From positions 2,730,501 through 2,794,500 of the forward strand of contig CM076955.1 in the NCBI GenBank assembly GCA_039566865.1: a DNA stretch of 64,000 nucleotides. The letters are read 5' to 3'. A model generated the notes under the pieces. It had not been told where the DNA came from. It saw nothing but the letters and a program-made list of their open reading frames with translations, and did not search any database. This document shows positions 12,201-20,845 of this stretch, piece after piece; within the stretch, counting starts at the first letter, position 1, and each line of letters starts with the position of its first letter. The position numbers were made by a program, and so were the translations under genes. Source of the DNA: Aurelia coerulea. Its lineage: Eukaryota; Cnidaria; Scyphozoa; Semaeostomeae; Ulmaridae.

Positions 12201-12618
12201 TATGAGCACATGAACATGACACAAATCTAGAAGAATTTGAGAGGAATTCCAAGCATTCTTCACATTTTGATAAATTCTTAGAGGTATGAAAGATAGTCAA
12301 GAAATCGAAAGAAGAATTCTTGAAAATTCCGATATTCTTTTTCAAGACTTCTTGCCAGCAAGGAACAGTGCTAATAGTAATGCGTGCAAAATGTGTGCTA
12401 TAAATTTAATTTACATTGACATTTAATTTACAACCACATTTACATTGAATTGCAAGCTGCTATTAGGCCTATTATACATACGTATGCTCTGAAAATCCCC
12501 GAAATACAAATAAAAGAATACCTTTCAGAAGCTCTGTAGTTTCTTTGCTGACATTTTGAGGCTTGGGTGATGACCACATTCCGCCTCTCGCAACTGGTTG
12601 CCTAGGTCTTGCCGCCAT
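215..12618 (-). CDS. UPF0193 / EVG1 (C22orf23) orthologue, six coding exons
   Basis: Coding exons in transcript order on the minus strand: 12618-12522, 10972-10910, 9616-9425, 4400-4263, 2087-1987, 295-215. Lengths 97, 63, 192, 138, 101 and 81 sum to 672, giving 223 residues plus a TGA stop at 217-215. Every junction has GT and AG and keeps phase. The family is recognised from conserved blocks: RGGMWSSPKP near the start, MMEESKLTNFQRRQL (about residues 34-48), LPVQCLPTSS (about 58-67), DRFEEVMLEI across exons 4-5, EMESLGQGAKYRTI in exon 5, and KIREMELIDKQRTEEL in the last exon. Human EVG1 is about 217 residues, so this looks complete. Function is poorly known; expression in ciliated cells suggests a cilia-linked role (inference). 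The introns are full of MITEs, and one holds a small plus-strand gene. The ATG is the first in frame of a typical short first exon. No promoter was recognised. Confidence 0.9.
540..1058. mobile_element. TTAA-flanked MITE with about 28-bp TIRs
   Basis: TTAA at 540-543 and 1055-1058 flank near-perfect inverted termini, AGGGCCCTGGTCAACATCGA. This layout is typical of piggyBac-type non-autonomous elements. The interior has a tRNA-like stretch (GGCGAAGCGGTAGCC at 635, then CCCGAATTCGAAACC), so it may have captured a SINE. Confidence 0.82.
1140..1656. mobile_element. Palindromic MITE family B, copy 1
   Basis: Ends AGCATAGGGCTCAAATCTTT and AAAGATTTGAGCCCTATG are inverted. The arms carry GTGGGTGTAAAATTC and GAATGGCTTGAAAGGAAC and their complements. 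Family B recurs at 24.7, 30.5, 47.6, 48.7, 58.3 and 63.7 kb. Confidence 0.8.
2243..2625. mobile_element. TIR element, TACAGTAGTGTCCCGC family
   Basis: TACAGTAGTGTCCCGCATAT at the left and its complement ATATGCGGGACACTACTGTA at the right, near-perfect over about 28 bp, with AAGAAACA just inside both. TA termini suggest a mariner-like target. Confidence 0.85.
2843..3240 (+). pseudogene. LINE reverse-transcriptase C-terminal fragment (decayed)
   Basis: Translation in broken frames gives KIHERALRIL, then NLSVPIPRTNTYGIETIRYNGHKLWHLLP, TLTEFKRKIKKH and a final CNCR-stop. This is the typical 3' end of ORF2 in CR1/L2/Rex1-like non-LTR retrotransposons (GxxSIRYxGPKLWNxLP, FKxKLKxW). Frameshifts and stops show it is dead. 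It sits in the EVG1 intron right after a TIR element. Confidence 0.72.
4014..4199 (+). repeat. tRNA-derived SINE, copy 1
   Basis: An A-box-like TGGCGCAGTGG follows GGTGTTG, and a B box GGTTCGATCCC lies about 50 bases downstream. A tail with GATCCCAGCGCTTGGCGCTAA and CAACTTCACCTTCA follows. It lies 63 bp 3' of EVG1 exon 4 in the intron. Two further copies lie at 35.8 and 41.6 kb. Confidence 0.82.
4800..5662. repeat. Direct duplication of about 125 bp flanking a MITE
   Basis: The block TTTTCTTGGAAATG ... GTGCCTAAAAATACCGTA ... TTTAGGGTGAG ... TACTTGTAAAGTT occurs at about 4832-4955 and again at about 5545-5662. The 411-bp element at 5006-5416 lies between them. Confidence 0.75.
5006..5416. mobile_element. 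TIR element family F, copy 1
   Basis: Termini CACGTTTTTTATATAAGAAACTT and AGTTTCTTATAAAAAAAAACGTG. A second copy at 46037-46457 is collinear, with AAAATTTCGGTGTTTTAGTAGT shared inside. Confidence 0.85.
5985..6196. mobile_element. Small TIR element, CAATCTGTCCCC family
   Basis: TAAAAGCAATCTGTCCCC at the left is mirrored by GGGGACAGATTGCCTTTAA at the right, about 210 bp. A 114-codon ORF overlapping the left end is judged spurious. Confidence 0.7.
6528..6650. mobile_element. Short palindromic MITE family G, intact copy
   Basis: GTCCGTCTCAAATTGTACGT at the left end is mirrored by ACCTAATTTGAGACAGACT at the right end, giving about 123 bp. It lies in an EVG1 intron. Confidence 0.75.
7684..7845 (+). 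CDS. Small SMP (seed maturation protein)-like peptide, nested in an EVG1 intron
   Basis: The 53-residue product runs from ATG at 7684 to TGA at 7845. Residues 7-19 read MTKEAGSRIQSSQ and residues 33-44 read GFKSRAQSSGDK. This matches the MTKEAASRIQSSQ...FAARAQSAADRN pattern of the SMP domain known from plant LEA-type proteins and from small fungal and bacterial proteins. The protein is hydrophilic, Lys/Ser/Asp/Gly-rich, with no signal peptide or membrane segment, as expected for a disordered stress protein. A pyrimidine-rich stretch ending CATAG lies 7 bases before the ATG, so this may be the last exon of a gene with a non-coding first exon; a GTGAGT donor near 7370 is a candidate. An AATAAA overlaps the stop. 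It lies antisense in the EVG1 intron between exons 3 and 4. A role in desiccation or stress is inference. A chance ORF is unlikely given two matching motifs in order. Confidence 0.72.
   Translation: MPKENPMTKEAGSRIQSSQDKHAHYGDKPADTGFKSRAQSSGDKNYNSGKVNK
8030..8400. repeat. Degenerate AAGATTTTTGAGGATTC low-complexity tract
   Basis: Variants of AAGATTTT(T)GAGA or GGATTCTT recur about every 15-30 bases over some 370 bp. Any frame reads as Leu/Phe/Arg/Ile-rich nonsense. Confidence 0.65.
8535..9144. mobile_element. TIR element family D, full copy
   Basis: CCGGGTGAGTCAGAAAAAG at the left and TTTTTCTGACTCACCCGG at the right, 610 bp. Inner segments (CCTCTTGGGAG ... CTCCCAAGAGG) form a second inverted pair. 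Other partial copies lie at 15.6-16.8 kb and 35.8-36.3 kb. Confidence 0.87.
9425..9616 (-). CDS. EVG1 coding exon 3
   Basis: The 192-bp exon starts after TTGCAG and ends before GTAAGT. It encodes the LPVQCLPTSS block followed by a Lys-rich, poorly conserved linker ending EEYRPSPG. Phase 1 is kept on both sides. The open frame continues 5' of the acceptor for some distance, so an exon-extending ORF is visible, but the splice to exon 2 reproduces the known family order. Confidence 0.88.
10262..10592. repeat. ACAAGGC-motif array inside a TIR element
   Basis: ACAAGG or its complement CCTTGT occurs well over a dozen times in about 310 bp, irregularly spaced. The outer ends CCTGTGCAAAAATACAAGGC and GCCTTGTATTTTCATACAGG are inverted. 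Confidence 0.75.
11056..11665. mobile_element. TIR element family C, copy 1
   Basis: TA-flanked, with CCAGGTGTCCCAAAAAAA at the left and GGGACACCCGG at the right. The arms are inverted over about 200 bp (GGTTGACTCCAGCGA, AATGTTCCTCGATAG, CAAATTTGC). It lies in EVG1 intron 1. Confidence 0.87.
12522..12618 (-). CDS. EVG1 coding exon 1
   Basis: It carries the start codon (12618-12616) and residues 1-32. The product is MAARPRQPVARGG followed by a WSSPKP block. It ends CTGAAAG before GTATTC and leaves one base of a split Val codon completed by exon 2. The WSSPKP-x-SKET pattern is the N-terminal hallmark of the family. Confidence 0.88.
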
Positions 12619-14001
12619 TTCGCTGTTTTGTTTTTCTGTTTGTTGTTGACTAGGCCGTAGCCTCTTATTCAGTAATTCGATAATCCAAGAAGAGGCCGAG
12701 GTGAAAAATGTTTACATATTTATATTTTGCGAAATGATATATTGAATCATGGAGTGAAGATTTCTGGCAACAACAGACATCAAAAGACATGTGCTAGATT
12801 ATTGGTAAACAAGTTTGGCAAATGCAACAGAAACTTACGTGGGGCATTCCACTCAATCGAAAAGTGTACAAGAGTTTTTCAGTACTAAAAGGATTTTTAC
12901 AGATTCTTGATGGATTTTTCTTGAAAACAAAAGGAGTTAATTGCCAAACGTGTACGAGATTTTTTGGGAATGCAATGCCTCTCGAAAACTTACATGTTTT
13001 GTAACAAAATCAGATTAGCAAAGGATTAAAAAGTTTTGAATTTGTCATGGAAATAACTGAGAGTTCTGGAAGTTTCTGAATTTGTCTCTTGTAATTTTGG
13101 ATGCAAAGATGCAGTGAATATTACTCCAGAACAAGAAAAAAGTACTTTTTTCAAACCTGGTCTTCTGCAAAGTTTATCCCCATTCTTCATCTCAGTTTTT
13201 TATTTCTTGTCAAAGTTGGTATCTTTTGTCAAATTTGGAAAAAGCTAATGCATAGTATTGTGAATTTTAAATTTTTAGCCATGTAGAACAAGTCTTTCAA
13301 AACTATACTTCAAGTATGAAAACAAACTGTCTTTGTTGTGGAATTCCAGGTTCATTACACAAAAGTGTTGGTGGGGTGGAGTTAAATGAAGTCCTCCCTT
13401 AGCAATGTCTTGTGTACAGAAACAGAACAATAAATCCCCTTTATTTTCTTATTAAATGAAATTCAAATATCTACACAAAAAATCAAACCAAGGCCTAGCA
13501 TGTACTTGATAACGTCTTTGAAATTTTGTTTGCTTACTAAAATTTGTGATTTCAGTAAGTGCATTCAAAGTGTCTCTGTTTGTGTTCCCTCATATCTTTA
13601 AGTGCCATAACAACCTGAAACAGAAGATTATATGCAATTAAGTAATCAAATTGAAGAATTTAAACATATGATAGCTGGAACTTATCACAAACTTCTAGAA
13701 GCATCTGAAAAAAAACTCCAAAAGCTCAAACTTTTCCATCAGTCTAATCTTGGCCTGGACTTCCTTAACTTTGAATCGTCTCAAATCTACTGTTATTTAA
13801 CCTTATACCCCAAATGGTGTTTGCATATGATGTACGTAGATCCTCCCAAAATCTTATAAATTGAAGAAATATTCCTTGAAAATAGTATTGCTTATTTCGT
13901 ACGATTTTTCGAAAAAGTGACAACCCCACGGAATGCACTGAGTCCCCAGAAGAGTACCCACCTTTGCATCCAAGACACCATTTTGAAACCGATCGATGGG
14001 C
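12619..14001. other. EVG1-EMRE spacer
   Basis: AT-rich sequence without recognisable genes. Several short ORFs (13632-13859, 13101-13286) have no family features. A TTTATT at 13441 reads AATAAA on the minus strand and could serve the EMRE transcript. Confidence 0.5.
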
Positions 14002-14280
14002 CTAATCGTCGTCATCCTCGGGTACAAATATATTCCATTCCTCTAAGAATTCAGCTCCATTCTTCGAAAGAATTGCTCCAATATAAACGAATGGTACGAT
14101 CACTGCACATACTTTTGCAAACCCTAACTTCACTTTGGGAGGTGCTTCTTCAATGAGAACTGTCTCTTTGCCAGCAGACCGCAACGGGCCTTCCCTTGAA
14201 AATTGACGAATATTTGTATGTCTGACAGCTATGGTGTGCACTCTTGCAAACAAGTTTCTTGCTACATTATTGAGAAACAT
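14002..14280 (-). CDS. SMDT1: Essential MCU regulator, mitochondrial (EMRE)
   Basis: A single-exon gene of 92 residues, ATG at 14280 and TAG at 14004-14002. EMRE is a single-pass inner-membrane protein that binds the uniporter pore MCU and couples it to the gatekeepers MICU1/2, and is required for Ca2+ uptake in animals. Residues 1-30 are basic and hydroxylated without acidic residues until the end (a mitochondrial presequence). Residues 45-50 give the Pro-Lys-Val matrix loop. Residues 54-75 form the membrane helix, with VIVPFVYIGAILS carrying the GxxxS motif (G68-S72). The C-terminal tail reads EWNIFVPEDDDD, the acidic terminus used to contact MICU1. Human EMRE is 107 residues with a longer Asp run. 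The gene lies 1.4 kb from EVG1 and 4.1 kb from ANKFN1, all on the same strand; the spacing argues against an operon. Confidence 0.95.
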   Translation of the reverse strand: MFLNNVARNLFARVHTIAVRHTNIRQFSREGPLRSAGKETVLIEEAPPKVKLGFAKVCAVIVPFVYIGAILSKNGAEFLEEWNIFVPEDDDD

Positions 14281-14513
14281 TTTGCAGGTTATAATAAATT
14301 TGCAAGGGTGCTTTACAAGCAGTTATTTACCAACAAATCATCCGAGTTTTGCAAGTCTCGTCTTTTCGCCTTTCCTTCGCTGCTGTTTTGCTTCAATGAA
14401 AATAATTCAATTCAATCTGGAATTACTCCCCCTCAGCTTCTGTACGGGGCCTGCGCAGATCATTGATATCTTGAGCAACCGGGGGGAAAGCAAGGACAGA
14501 GACGACGGAACCG

Positions 14514-14572
14514 GGGGCATTGGGGGCACACTTTGCAATTGGCGCCTTTCGCCTCTGTAGAGTGTTGTGCCC
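14514..14572. repeat. Short inverted repeat upstream of EMRE
   Basis: GGGGGCACACTTTGC and GTGTTGTGCCCCCAAG can pair around a loop with GGCGCCTTTCGCC. It lies about 235-290 bp upstream of the EMRE start and may be a small MITE or part of the promoter. Confidence 0.5.
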
Positions 14573-15850
14573 CCAAGTTTAAGATGCTGAGGAACCTTGC
14601 TTTTTATTGCAGCTATTAATTTATCTTTCTCCTTTCAGGATTTGAGATTAATTCGTTGTTTCTCTTGCAGAATGTAACAGTTTTCTCCCTAGTTACAGGT
14701 TTACTTCGGTTGTCATTCTTTTATCAAAGTTAACAGTTTTCTTTCCACAGGTTAGTGTCTAATGCTGCATTTGTTGGTTTACTATATACTTTTTTATTTA
14801 TTCTTATAAAAAACACGAGTGTATGCAAAAAATGCCAAGCAGTAAAGTAAAAAAACGACATTATTCGATAGAGACAAATCATTTGGAATACCACTACGTC
14901 AGACTTAGCATCTTGAATGCTTTCTAATAAATAATTCTTAAATATGATACAAAAATAACAATTAAGCAACACATGAAGGGACAAGAACAAAAAACAACTC
15001 AACTTTTACAGGAAAGCTAATCAAGAGCTGGAAACACGAAAGGCGTTCGGTCCTAATTTTTCTTTCTATGGTTACCATTGGTTTATATGAAAAGTCAAAG
15101 AACATAAATAGCATGGCATGGGGTACCATTCTCTGAAGAGCAAAAATCTATTCTTTTCTCGACAAATCCTTGAAATCCTGCAGAAATAATTTTGTTCTCA
15201 AGGACGAATTTTGTCAAACAACGATTCAGGTTTCCAGCAAGACAAAGTGACTTGCCTTTCCAAAGAACTGAGTTCACACCTCTAAGATCACTCAATCAAA
15301 TTAAAACAAACGGAGAGTGTGAAATCTATTCTCTAGGCTTTAAAATCTTTGTCTATCAAAGCTGAATCCTTCAAAACTTGCTCTTGCTTATTTCACAGAA
15401 ATCTGGTTTGCTACTGAGGAAGTGACACTGCCCTCAGATTTGATCAAAATTTTACTGCCGAGCTTTTGCGGATTTAAGCTGTTCTGTGATGACATTTTTA
15501 GGAACACCCTTGCTACGTATGTGAACATTTTGCAATATTCCACACTCCCGTGGCTAAATCTAAATCTTGAAATTCACCTAACTGAATCAGCCACTACGTT
15601 CTAAAATTATGACGGATTTTCTTCAAGAAAACCTCAAAACAGGCCTAAAATCACGACCAAATTTTCCTAATATTTCTGCCTTACAGTAATGACTTTTACA
15701 TCAGCAGAATAATGCCTGTTTGCATGCTGCAGCACATGTTGTTCCCTTGGGAGGATAAAAGTGTCTTCCCAGGGAGTATATAACGATATTATTCTGGGTC
15801 ATTAACATCTGCCAAGTGATTAAAGCTTTTATGTCGCCGGGCTTTTTTGA
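14573..15850. other. EMRE-ANKFN1 intergenic, left part
   Basis: It contains a repeat (about 14590-14760) that recurs at 40255-40705, and a short TTCACACCTCTAAG inverted element at about 15248-15330 with a relative at 41129-41220. No gene seen. Confidence 0.5.
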
Positions 15851-16788
15851 GCATCCTCGGGCCGAGGGGGGGCTAAATTAGCCCCCCCTCAGAACTCCGA
15901 ATTGACAAGGGCTAGAAAGATAAAATTTGGTCATAATATGTAACTTAATGTGAAACGTCCGAATATCTAATTTATTTTACTCTAATTGTTGTATTTTCGA
16001 TGACATCATCAATTTTCTTTGTTTTAGGCCCAAAACAGTACTCTTACAGATTTAACTGTAAAAACTTACTCACGAGAAATATTATGCTTCTTATAACTTT
16101 AATTAACAGATAAAATATCCAAGTTTCTGAAAAACATAATTTTTTGAAAACATTATGAAATTTATAAACTTATATTTATTACCTAAATTCATTAGATATA
16201 TGACGTCATGAATGACGTAATACAAAAGAAAAACCAAAAAAATTGGTTATTTCCATATTTTCCTATTGATTTATGGTTGCTCTGAAAATTTCATCCATTC
16301 ATCTCACTCCTGTCAAGAATTATCTTAGTTTTGAGTTATAAAGGGTTTGACCGTAAAACAAACAAGATATTAAAACTACTCTCTGAAAATATTGTTATAT
16401 TTCCAAAGATACATGACATATCTTGTAGAAATTTTGGTGAAAGATGCGAAAACGATAGTTAGGAAAAGTCACAAAAAATGATTAGCGTAGAAATTACCAT
16501 AAAAAAGATACCCAGACAAAACTGGTAGGGGGGGCTATTTTAGCCCCCCCCCCCGGTCCAGATAGGGATAAGGCATCTTAGGCCTGTTTTGAAAGCTTCT
16601 TCATGGAAATGTCTCGAGAAAATCTCCCATAATTTCAGATTGGAGTCACCGATTCAGTCATGTCAAGTTCAAAATGGATTTGAACATGTTCACCATTAAA
16701 TAATCTACTTGCAAACATTATCGTCTTGATATCCAGGGAGCCGTGGCCTTTCAAACGGGACATGTGTTTTTACTCATCTTACCCGGTA
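15610..16788. mobile_element. TIR element family D, copy split by a GC-hairpin element
   Basis: The right part (AAAATCTCCCATAATTTCAG ... ATATCCAGGGAGCCGTGGC ... CTTACCCGGTA) matches the 9.0-kb copy. The left part shares AAACAGGCCTAAAATCACG. Between about 15845 and 16560 sits an element with AGGGGGGGCTAAATTAGCCCCCC at one end and GGGGGGGCTATTTTAGCCCCCC at the other. Confidence 0.6.
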
Positions 16789-16947
16789 GGTTTTCATGCA
16801 GTGTTACATTTGATTTCTAATTCCCTCGTCTTCGGTTAAAATCTATGAGTTCGTTAAAATGACTATTTGGCATAACATTACTAACGTCTCGTCATAATTA
16901 TATTTCAAAGACTCATCAATATCAAATTACACGTCCATCGCAACCAA

Positions 16948-17356
16948 TGCCCCGTTTATATGGGAAACGCAATCATTCCGTTCCATATGGCTACGTTCCG
17001 AAAAGTGGAACGCTCAGGAGTTGCGTTCACATAACGCTTCAAATAACATCGCTCCGTTCCAAAAAGAAGGACGACGAAGAAAGTGATACGAAAAGTGGAA
17101 CGATAGGTGTAAACTGGTCCAACAAACGGAACGATAAGTTTTTTGTCCTGAGCGCATGCCTGGGTGTAGTTGTTGCTGAAAAGAATGGGCAGAACTGAAG
17201 GAACAACTGTGGAACGGAACGATTGCGTTGCCGTGTGAACAGAAACAAAACCGATACGCAATCGTTCCGTTCCCGTGTGAACAGTCTAATTTTGCGTTCC
17301 AGAAACTGGAACGAGGATGGAAAGGAACGATTGCGTTCCCGTGTGAACGGGGCCTA
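16948..17356. mobile_element. TIR element with GGAACG-rich arms
   Basis: GCCCCGTTTATATGGGAAACGC at the left and GCGTTCCCGTGTGAACGGGGCC at the right. Inside, GGAACGATTGCGTTCC-type words repeat many times on both strands. ORFs up to 147 codons are by-products of the repeat. Confidence 0.8.
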
Positions 17357-17879
17357 ACTATTTGAAGCTTGCTATATCTTTTTGCGTACGAAGAAATACT
17401 GGTCCTTGCAAAAAACCTTTTCTTTAAAAACCCATTGCTAGCCACGATCCTTTGCAAGCCGATTAAAAAACAAAAACAAAAAGAACCAGGGCCAGAATGA
17501 CTTGCATATCATACAAAGTCCACTCTGGGATCGCAAAGCATCGTGATTAGTAAAGGGTCTTTAAGGACAGAAATGTTCAGCGGATAAATTTCTTGCGGAT
17601 AACTATTCGGCGGAGAAATTTCGGCAAGAAAACTTAAGCCTAAAATTTGTTTGAGTTTGACAAAATTTTGCAGTTAGAAAGAAACCTGACATAGGACTCT
17701 TCAAGAATAAAGATTGTTCTACTAAAACGTCTTATTGCCTTTTCATCTCCTGCTTTTTGGGAAAATTTACAATATCACTTTGATAAAAGGATTCTTCGAG
17801 GACTTTTCAAAAAATTTGCCTAATTTAAAGTTCTTTCCTTATCTTCTTGCATGCTCCAAGAGTGCAATTTTTGATCCTT

Positions 17880-18138
17880 ACGATAGACCTTTTAGCTATT
17901 CTACAAAAGACTCTGAATCGAACGAAATTTTATAATTTTTGTAGAGTCTTCGAAAGCGCACAGAAGTGATAGAAGCTCCGATGCAACTCAATCGAGCCTT
18001 TCGTATAAAGACTTTGGTAGATAAGGTACTTAATAAGAAATTGTAAAAAGATTCGGATGCAAAAACGAGAAGATTTAGCACACATAAAAATATCGCTCGA
18101 TGCAGACTCATTTGTAGAATAGTTTAAGGTCTATTGAA
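17880..18138. mobile_element. TIR element close to the ANKFN1 3' end
   Basis: GATAGACCTTTTAGCTATTCTAC at the left and GTAGAATAGTTTAAGGTCTAT at the right, about 255 bp. A half copy with CTACAAAAGAGTCTGGATCGAG lies at 33.73-33.84 kb. Confidence 0.75.
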
Positions 18139-18372
18139 GCAATCCACAAACCTAAACTTTTTAAACTTAAATCAAAATCTACAGTCGTGCCATAAAGATG
18201 TGGCTATGAACGTATTTTCTGTTCGAAAAACGAATTCAGTAATACAGCTTTTTTGCAAGTTTCAATACTCCACCGTACTGTAACTCTATTCTAAATTCAA
18301 TAATTCGATTTCAACAAAACATGTCATATCGTTACCTCGCCTCAAGCGAGAACATGCTTTGAATGGCCTAAA

Positions 18373-20845
18373 TTAAACTGAAGTTGATTTACTGAGTTTC
18401 GCAGCTTTGTGAGCTTCTCTCTTTAGTCTCAGATAAACCTGTCCCACTTCCCATGGATTCTGTAAACTAAGCAGCTTTAAATCGTCTCGTAAACATCGTT
18501 CTTTCGACCCACATAAAACAACAAGTCCAAGAAAATTCGCATTATCGGGAGAAGATTCGAAGAAATCGCGATTCGGTTCTCGTACATATTGTAACATGCC
18601 TTTCGCTGCAAGACGAACCAGTTCTTTCGCTGTTGTTTCTTTATTTACAAGAATTTCGACAAATTCGTTATTTAAAACTCCAATCTCTTCAGTGCCGTGG
18701 ACTTTCACCATACAACTGCTGTGTTTCGTCGTTACGCCATTTCTGCTATTTTGCATTGCCTCGATTTGGTTACGCTTCGTTTCAGGCGATGACACAACAG
18801 TCTCTGTGTAAACATAATCAGGATCAAATAAATGACCAATCAGAACGCCGCAATTGCAATTCTTGTCCCTAGCAAACTGTATCGTATCAAGCACCCATCT
18901 TGCATTGCGCCAACAACAGTCAACTGACTGCTGAAACTCAGCCACTCTTCCTTGCCGCTCCTTCGCAGTTTTCGACTCACCAGAGGATAGTGCTTCCCGA
19001 GTTGTTTGCGAGCTGATGAAAGATTCCATTTCCAATATCGAGGACACGCGTGCATATGATCTCATGATCTCTGGCTGATACGTGTTCGTGTTGATCATTT
19101 CAAAAGTCTGTACGGGAACTGACGTGTAACCCGATAACGCGTGGAATAAGTCACTCTGGCCTGGGTTCGTGCACATATCATCAACCGGGGGTAAAATCAG
19201 AATGAGCAAAACATCTTCGTTTAGTTCGATAACTTCTTTGTTGTAGATTCTGTGTCGATTTGCATACTGAAAGTGGAAAATATAAACAATGCGGTTTGTC
19301 CAAATTAATTGGTAATAATATCGTTAATTTGTTCTTCGCACGAACCGAAATATTTTTGCGTCAAAACGCCATATTCAGGTAACAACTCGCTATAGTCTGT
19401 TCTTTTACAGGAGTTAACAGTCTTCTCTCCACAGATTTCGTTGTTTTGTTGCATGCATGGGTTTAATATGATGAGTCCGTCATTTAAAGCTATAGTCTGT
19501 CTCAAATTACATTGTCAGGTGAAAAAGCCAGCGAATAACAACAAATAAAGTGCTTTGCATGAGTTATTTTGCAATAAAGCAAACTTTCTTTTTGTTTGTA
19601 AGTTCTGTATCACATCAGATATCAAGTGCATAATCCAAAAATAAAACAAAAGAGTTTTGCTCGTGATATTTTTTGAGATATCACAATTTTTTGTTGATGT
19701 TACCACAGCCCTGACCTGACATCCAATGTTCGCCAGACTCCAGTATGGTATTTATTGTTTTGTTTAAATCGTGTGTAGCAATTATGTAAAATCGTATGCA
19801 GTTTGACATACTTTATGTAATGCCATGTGGGGTAGTCAGTATTTTGCTCCTCATGGTATCGTCCTTGTGGTATTGCAAAGTAGTTTGTAGGTAGAGTACT
19901 CCGTAATATGTATCATAAAATTTTTAATGGAGTAAAAACAAAAACAAATGCATCATCGCAAATCTCTCCTTTTATCTTATACCCCTTTTACAATCGCAAG
20001 TTAAAAGAGTTTACATTGAAAAGGTTATCGAATGAAGCCTTCTAATTGGTCAATCCAATAGATCAAATGCATTTGATTGGTGGAATTAATCTGGTTTAGA
20101 TAACGCTGGTTTAACTGTGTCAGTGTGAAAGGGGCCATGATTTGAATTTTGGCAGCAATCATGCCAATTGGGTGCAAAATAACATAAAGCTGCCTTCTAA
20201 AATCGTTAGAAAACTTTAAATATCTTGATTATACAGGAATATAGCTTTTCCTGCAACGGCATTGAAAATAAAAATAAAGACTACAAACCTCATCTTCAAT
20301 TCCTAGATTTGAAAACAACTTTTTAGCAGAATTTCTGATCTTGCTTTCAAATGCAGCACACGAAAGACTGGTTTCAGTTTCAGGTTCCTAGAATAAAAAA
20401 TGACAAAGGTCAGCTTTAAGAAGTCAACGGGCGAAAGAAGGGATAGACCTCTGTAGTTAAAATTAAAGCAGCATATATGATTAAATTAAGGGTAAATTGA
20501 CTGAAGATAAGAGAGTCCTTGCTACAGGCAAGAATTGATTATCTAGGACATTTAACAACGCCTCTACTCTTCCATTTGTTTCATACAGCTACATTAGAAT
20601 GACGAACACAGGTCGAATTTCAAGGGATTTGGGGAGGAAACTGCTCTTTAATACCTGACAAAAATTCACATAAATTGAGGAAATATGATATTTTCCTAAA
20701 TTTTGGTCCAGTCGGAAATTTTGGCCATCTTTTATGCATTTTCAATCTCAAGTGAATACGAAATTCCTGCAACCCAAAAGAAACAATTTGGATGGAAACC
20801 CTCACCTGGTTAGTGCCAAGTGACTGTATCCATACCCAATCTTCC
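18373..20845 (-). CDS. ANKFN1: ANKFN1 coding exons 19-21, conserved core and Ras-association domain
   Basis: Exon 19 (20845-20806, 40 bases) encodes EDWVWIQSLGTNQ. Exon 20 (20387-20289) encodes a helical ESKIRNSAKKLF stretch. Exon 21 (19266-18373) is long and uninterrupted: YANRHRIYNKEVIEL, LILILPPVDDMCTNPGQ, VSSILEMESF, then a charged linker and the C-terminal RA domain (MVKVHGTEEIGV ... LLSLQNPWEVGQVYLRLK). The RA fold suggests binding to a small GTPase (inference). It ends with a basic tail and TAA at 18375-18373. Confidence 0.92.

Noticed and set aside
16956..17457. Overlapping minus-strand ORFs of 101 and 147 codons with Cys/His/Arg-rich readings
   Set aside because: They are generated by GGAACG/CGTTCC words of a TIR element, and several frames are open at once. 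No domain is visible.
18596..18872. Plus-strand ORFs opposite the last ANKFN1 exon
   Set aside because: They are shadows of the conserved minus-strand coding sequence.
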